Source of the DNA: Candidatus Bipolaricaulota bacterium
Lineage (GTDB): Bacteria > Bipolaricaulota > Bipolaricaulia > M55B111
Length of the DNA: 40,031 bases
Direction: 5' to 3'
Assembly: GCA_021735245.1 (NCBI GenBank)
Contig: JAIPHJ010000017.1
Span: 1-40,031 of the forward strand
Of this stretch, positions 35,139-40,031 are shown piece after piece; within the stretch, counting starts at the first letter, position 1; every line of letters begins with the position of its first letter. Position numbers and translations under genes: made by a program. The notes under the pieces are model-generated. The model was not told the DNA's origin, searched no databases, and saw nothing but the letters and a program-made list of their open reading frames with translations.

Positions 35139-36314
35139 ATGATCAACAGTCAACGACGCAGCAAGCTCCTGAATCAGCTGAGCGTCTTCAGAGAGCTTTA
35201 CCTCGGTTCGGCGATGACAAAAAAGGAACTTACCAAAAGCACCGGCCTCAGCACGCCCACGGTTACCAAAGCTCTATCGGGTCTTAGTGCGAGAAAGCTG
35301 ATAACTGAAAAAGGCAGAAAAGATATACCCACGGGTCGTAAACCCAAAAAATACGGACTTAACAACAATTCAATATACTGCCTGGGAGTAGATCTGGAAA
35401 TCCCCGACCTGAGACTGGCGGTCTACGACCTCTCCCGAAGGATGATAGCGACCAAAGGTAGTTACATGGAAATGGACGACCTTCAGAAGAATCCCGCAGC
35501 CTACATCACCGAAAAGTTATCTCGAGAGTTCAAAGACCTCGTTTATCACGAAGAAATGGCCGAGAACTCGATTGTCGGCGCAGGAATAGCGACTTCCGGT
35601 ATAGTTAAAGACGGAAAGTTTCGACCTTTTAGCAGGTTTGTAAGCTTCAGCGATATCGAGCTGAAAAATCCGCTCGAGAAAAAACTGGGAATACCCACCA
35701 GCTTTGGAAACGACGTAGACCTTCAATTGCTTTCCGAACTGGATCGAATAGGCCCAATAAACGATGAGGGTCACGTGGCAATTTACTTTGGAGCCAGGTT
35801 AAGCGGAAAGAGAAAGCCAATAATCAGAATAGGCGGCAGTATAGCGATTGGAGGGGACATATGCCACGGCGCGGGAGGCAGTGCGGGCGAATTTGGTCAC
35901 ATGTCTATAAGGTCGGAGGATGCGGACGCGGAACTCCCGCCAACTAACTGCGGGAACGACAACTGTCTGGAAAGTTTCGTCAACGCCAGACTGGAAGAAA
36001 ACGGCGGTTTATCGGTTCCTGATTCCATCAGCAGAGCTATTCAGCAAAAGATAAAAGATCTCGTGTTCGTCTTCAGCCCTTCTCTGATAATAGTCGACCT
36101 GGAGGCTTTCCCCGAAATAACGGACGAAGTAATAACGGAACTGGAGTCTTTTACCTCGACACTGGGGCAATCCATGGGTCTGGAAAATATACGAATTAAA
36201 GAACCACTGGACAGGGACCGGTCAGCTACCAGGGGTGCGGTAATAAATCACTTTAATAACCTTTTGCTCGACCCCAGCAATTTCTCCGTATTGATGGAAA
36301 ATTATAAATCCTAG
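35139..36314 (+). CDS. ROK family transcriptional regulator
   Basis: N-terminal winged-helix-like TKKELTKSTGLSTPTVTKALSGL, ROK core GAGIATSGIVKDG, GHGAGGSAGEFGHM-type signature CHGAGGSAGEFGHMSI. Confidence 0.92.
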   Translation: MINSQRRSKLLNQLSVFRELYLGSAMTKKELTKSTGLSTPTVTKALSGLSARKLITEKGRKDIPTGRKPKKYGLNNNSIYCLGVDLEIPDLRLAVYDLSRRMIATKGSYMEMDDLQKNPAAYITEKLSREFKDLVYHEEMAENSIVGAGIATSGIVKDGKFRPFSRFVSFSDIELKNPLEKKLGIPTSFGNDVDLQLLSELDRIGPINDEGHVAIYFGARLSGKRKPIIRIGGSIAIGGDICHGAGGSAGEFGHMSIRSEDADAELPPTNCGNDNCLESFVNARLEENGGLSVPDSISRAIQQKIKDLVFVFSPSLIIVDLEAFPEITDEVITELESFTSTLGQSMGLENIRIKEPLDRDRSATRGAVINHFNNLLLDPSNFSVLMENYKS

Positions 36315-36386
36315 ATCCGGGAGGTGAGAAGTTTAGAGAGAAGTTGGTCTCTTTACCAATAATTTCCCAATAAGAGGAGGGGAAAT

Positions 36387-37664
36387 ATGTTAAATCGTAA
36401 AACTATAATTTTAGTAGTAATCTCAATTCTGGTAGTTGGTTTACTGGGCACTTCACTTTCGGTGGCCGCGGCCTCACACGAAGACGAACTATCGGGTGAA
36501 CTGGAAATTTTCTCCTGGTGGGCAGGAAACGAAGGACCCGCACTCCAGGCTTTAATTGACCTCTATGAAGAAATGCATCCTAACGTAGAAGTCATAAACG
36601 CAACCGTGACCGGGGGATCGGGAGTAAACGCGAAGGCCGTCCTCAAAACTCGGATGCTGGGCGGGAACCCCCCGGACAGCTTTCAGGTTCACGCAGGCCA
36701 GGAACTTATAGGTACCTGGGTCACAGCTGAGAGGATGGAAGATCTCACCTCGCTCTACAAAGAACAGGGCTGGATGGACGCTTTTCCCGACGAACTGATA
36801 GATCTTATCAGCACGGAAGAAGGAATCTGGTCCGTACCTATTACAATTCACCGGTCGAACGTAATGTGGTACGTGCCAGATAATTTGGACAAGTGGGGAG
36901 TGGAAGTTCCAAGCAACTGGGACGAATTTCTGGAAATCGCGCCCAAACTTGAAGATAAGGGAGTAACCCCGCTGGCCCTGGGGACTAACTGGACCGTCAA
37001 TCACCTGTGGGAATCGGTCGCGTTAGACGTCCTCGGCCCGGACAAATGGGAGGCTCTCTGGGAAGGCGAACTGGCATTCGACAGCGAAGAAGGAATTGCC
37101 GTCTGGGAAAAACTGGACAAGATCCTGGAATATGTAAACGATGATTATTCTTCGCTCTCCTGGCAACAGGCTACGGATCTGGTAGTGGAAGGAGACGCGG
37201 CATTCAACGTAATGGGAGACTGGGCCGCCGGTTACATGTCCACCGTCCTGGAACTCGAACCAAAGGAAGAATTTGGCTGGGCGCCTTCACCGGGTACGGA
37301 CGGAGTCTTCATGCTCCTCTCCGATTCGTTCGGCCTGCCCAAAGGAGCTCCGAACAGGGAAAATACGATGGCTTTCCTGAAACTGCTGGGGTCGAAAGAA
37401 GGATCGGATACGTTCAACCCTCTCAAGGGCTCGATCTCGCCGAGACTGGACAGTGACCTTTCCAAGTACAACGTCTACTCGCAGTCGGCGGCAGAGGACT
37501 TCAGTTCCGATAGATTGGTCGGTAGTTTGGCTCACGGCGCAGTCGCAAACGAAGGGTTCATGAATAGCTTTGCCGATGTTATGGAAATTTTCCTGAACAG
37601 CAGAAACCCGGAAAAGGCAGCTACTGCAGCCCAGGCAATTGCCAAACAGAACGGCATTCAATAA
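36387..37664 (+). CDS. extracellular sugar-binding protein, ABC transporter family 1
   Basis: Signal-peptide-like N-terminus, LEIFSWWAGNEGPALQALIDLYEEMHPNVEVINATV, FNVMGDWAAGYM. Confidence 0.94.
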   Translation: MLNRKTIILVVISILVVGLLGTSLSVAAASHEDELSGELEIFSWWAGNEGPALQALIDLYEEMHPNVEVINATVTGGSGVNAKAVLKTRMLGGNPPDSFQVHAGQELIGTWVTAERMEDLTSLYKEQGWMDAFPDELIDLISTEEGIWSVPITIHRSNVMWYVPDNLDKWGVEVPSNWDEFLEIAPKLEDKGVTPLALGTNWTVNHLWESVALDVLGPDKWEALWEGELAFDSEEGIAVWEKLDKILEYVNDDYSSLSWQQATDLVVEGDAAFNVMGDWAAGYMSTVLELEPKEEFGWAPSPGTDGVFMLLSDSFGLPKGAPNRENTMAFLKLLGSKEGSDTFNPLKGSISPRLDSDLSKYNVYSQSAAEDFSSDRLVGSLAHGAVANEGFMNSFADVMEIFLNSRNPEKAATAAQAIAKQNGIQ

Positions 37665-37677
37665 AACTGTTTTCACC

Positions 37678-37705
37678 GGAAGCCCGGGGAGGTCCTCGGG
37701 CTTCC
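37678..37705 (+). terminator. hairpin with T-rich tail between binding-protein and permease genes
   Basis: ggaagcccg-gggaggtcct-cgggcttcc followed by ttttccttttat. Confidence 0.75.
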
Positions 37706-37731
37706 TTTTCCTTTTATAAGGGTGTTGATTA

Positions 37732-38844
37732 ATGCAGTTCAAAAGTGACAAGATTATCGCCCTGCTGATCCTTCTGCCCTCCTTGGTCCTAATTGGTATT
37801 TTCGTCTACGGTTTCATAGGTCAGACCGTATACGTATCTCTGACTGACTGGGGACAAGGTGCAGCTCTAGCGAAGAACCCGGAAATAAACTTAATCGGAT
37901 TTAAAAACTACGGAGACTTGTTCTCCGGGTTTCTGAATTCGAGATTCAGGCAGGATCTGGTAAATGCCGTCTTCTATACTCTGTTCCTGGTTTCCGGTGC
38001 ACTTGGTATCGGGCTAATTCTGGCCATATTGCTGGACAGGGGGCCGAAAGGGGAGAGCGTATTCAGAACGATATTCCTTTACCCCATGTCTCTTTCCTTT
38101 ATCGTTACGGGAACCATCTGGCGTTGGCTCCTCGCTCCAAGAGGTGGAATCAACAGGTTACCGACAATGGCCGGCCTTCCCGCAATTGGTTTCCGATGGT
38201 TGAACAGCAGACAATCCATTCTGAACTTCAACTGGCAAAACCTGCCGCAAATCACGGCAATAGTCGTCGGGATGGTCTTTTTCTATATTGCTTTTCGGCA
38301 ATGGAGAAGTGGATCGAAGAGGAAAGGGTTACTTAGTCTAGCCCCGACCGGGATACTTTTTCTCTGGGCGCTCTGGGGCGCCAGATTTACCCCGGCAATC
38401 CTCCCAACGCCCGAGCAGCACGGCTTCAATCTGGCCACGATAGGTATAATAATAACCGCTATCTGGCAGTATTCCGGCTATACCATGGCGCTATACCTCG
38501 CTGGCCTTCGGGGGATATCCGAGGACTTGAGGGAAGCTGCCCGCCTGGACGGCGCGAACCAGTTCCAGTACTACCTCAACGTGGCGATACCGATTCTTAA
38601 ACCGATGACGATGAGCGCTATCATTATACTGGCCCATATTTCGCTGAAGATGTTTGCCTTAATCTTCGCCATGACCGGGCCCGATAACGCGGCAACCAGT
38701 CACCCCGCCGTTTTGATGTACCTGACCACCTTCCGAGCTAACAATTTCGCCAAAGGAGCGGCAATTGCGGTCGTCCTGTTCGTTATGGTCGCGGTATTTA
38801 TCGTACCTTACCTCGTCAGCGCGTACAGGGAGAGGAGGGTATAA
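37732..38844 (+). CDS. sugar ABC transporter permease (MalF/UgpA type)
   Basis: TM protein with EAA loop LREAARLDGANQFQYYLNVAIPILKP. Confidence 0.94.
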   Translation: MQFKSDKIIALLILLPSLVLIGIFVYGFIGQTVYVSLTDWGQGAALAKNPEINLIGFKNYGDLFSGFLNSRFRQDLVNAVFYTLFLVSGALGIGLILAILLDRGPKGESVFRTIFLYPMSLSFIVTGTIWRWLLAPRGGINRLPTMAGLPAIGFRWLNSRQSILNFNWQNLPQITAIVVGMVFFYIAFRQWRSGSKRKGLLSLAPTGILFLWALWGARFTPAILPTPEQHGFNLATIGIIITAIWQYSGYTMALYLAGLRGISEDLREAARLDGANQFQYYLNVAIPILKPMTMSAIIILAHISLKMFALIFAMTGPDNAATSHPAVLMYLTTFRANNFAKGAAIAVVLFVMVAVFIVPYLVSAYRERRV

Positions 38845-39669
38845 ATGTTAAAGAAACTAGACTGGGGTAAACTGGTAGTATACTTGGCTCTCTTTCTCTT
38901 TTCCCTCCTGTATCTGATGCCAATCTACATGACGATAATCACGGCTCTTAAACACCCGGTAAATATAAGCCTGGCCACCGCCTGGCAGCCACCGGGAAAT
39001 ATAAACTGGGGCAGCTTCGTCGAGGCATACAATACGCTTGGTCCCAACTTTATGAACAGCCTCTATCTTGCTGTTTCCGCTACAATAATCTCCGCAATTA
39101 TAGGATCTTTGAATGGTTACGTGTTTTCTAAATGGGAACTCCCCGGCAACGAACTCATCTTTACTCTGGTATTATTCGGCATGTTTATTCCTTATCAGAT
39201 TATCCTTATCCCACTGTTCCGGGTCCTGAGACAGCTAGGACTTTACGGAGGAATACCGGGACTTGCTCTTGCCCATATAGTCTACGGAATACCGATAACT
39301 TCCCTGATATTTCGGAACTTCTACGCCCGGATACCGGAATCGATGATCGAGTCTGCTCAAATGGACGGGGCGGGATTCTTCGGAATATACCGGCGAATAA
39401 TACTTCCGCTTTCGGCTCCAGGGTTTGTCGTAGTAGTAATATGGCAGTTTACCCAGATCTGGAACGAATTCCTGTGGGGAATCACCCTGACCAGACACTC
39501 CGCCAACCCGATAACCGTCGGTCTGGCCCAGCTGGCCGGGGGACAGGCAGTAAGCTGGAACTTACCGATGGCCGGGTCGCTTCTGGCTGCTTTTCCGGTT
39601 TTGATTATCTATATACTGATGGGACGTTACTTCATCAGGGGTTTGCTCGCGGGTTCGGTCAAAGGCTAG
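38845..39669 (+). CDS. carbohydrate ABC transporter permease (MalG/UgpE type)
   Basis: EAA loop [27 protein letters not shown], 6-TM pattern. Confidence 0.94.
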   Translation: MLKKLDWGKLVVYLALFLFSLLYLMPIYMTIITALKHPVNISLATAWQPPGNINWGSFVEAYNTLGPNFMNSLYLAVSATIISAIIGSLNGYVFSKWELPGNELIFTLVLFGMFIPYQIILIPLFRVLRQLGLYGGIPGLALAHIVYGIPITSLIFRNFYARIPESMIESAQMDGAGFFGIYRRIILPLSAPGFVVVVIWQFTQIWNEFLWGITLTRHSANPITVGLAQLAGGQAVSWNLPMAGSLLAAFPVLIIYILMGRYFIRGLLAGSVKG

Positions 39670-39900
39670 CAGCTTTTATTAGTATAAAAGTCGTGGAAGG
39701 CTAAAGCATTCCGCTACACCCAGATCATCGGGTAAGGTGGTTTTCATCGTAATAGATATAGAGGTCTTAGACCTTCACGGGGCGGGAAAACTTAAAGGTT
39801 TCCTATCCAAAATTGCTACGACCAAAATTGTGCGGTTTTGATTTGTTAAATTAACAGGGAAGAGTTAACCGAAAAACTTATTTGATAACCAAGAGTTGGT

Positions 39901-40009
39901 CCAGCACCCAGTTTAATATGGACTTCAAAAATGAAACCAGTTTACAGACGAGGTTTTTTGGTGAAAGTATTTTTCACCGTCCGGTAATCGATATCAAACT
40001 GGGTGCTGG
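39901..40009. repeat. CCAGCAC-terminal inverted-repeat element 3 (109 bp)
   Basis: ccagcacccagttt (39901-39914) / aaactgggtgctgg (39996-40009), perfect 14 bp; internal hairpin ggtgaaa..tttcacc. Confidence 0.75.
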
Positions 40010-40031
40010 TTGAAAGCCCTGGAAGAGGGAC

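Overview
The window looks like a bacterial (probably diderm, lineage not assignable here) chromosome segment. Left part: polysaccharide genes on the minus strand (phosphodiesterase-like protein, two glycosyltransferases, flippase, NAD-dependent epimerase, UDP-glucose dehydrogenase). The epimerase and ugd are split by an accessory island holding toxin-antitoxin-like pairs, four-helix-bundle (23S rRNA IVS/S23-type) genes and an IS110-family transposase. Further right: a DUF433/DUF5615 pair, Gfo/Idh/MocA oxidoreductase, a secreted low-complexity protein, a lamin-tail/PKD protein with a PorV-like protein, a GGDEF protein, rplM, purA, birA-like, ileS, a second phosphodiesterase, a HAD hydrolase, an AIR-synthase-like protein, a HydB-like Fe-S protein, and a ROK regulator plus sugar ABC transporter. 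The most unusual content is in the non-coding DNA: many degenerate 'word-like' repeat tracts (GGGATCTGGGATTT, GGTACTGGGTACC, TAGTTCCGAGTT, AGCTATTAGCT). They border genes, sit in-frame inside the epimerase, flank whole genes as direct repeats, and bracket a four-helix-bundle gene that is itself nested inside a second, split four-helix-bundle gene. Several families of structured palindromic elements keep their pairing while their sequence changes. No RNA genes or CRISPR arrays could be supported.
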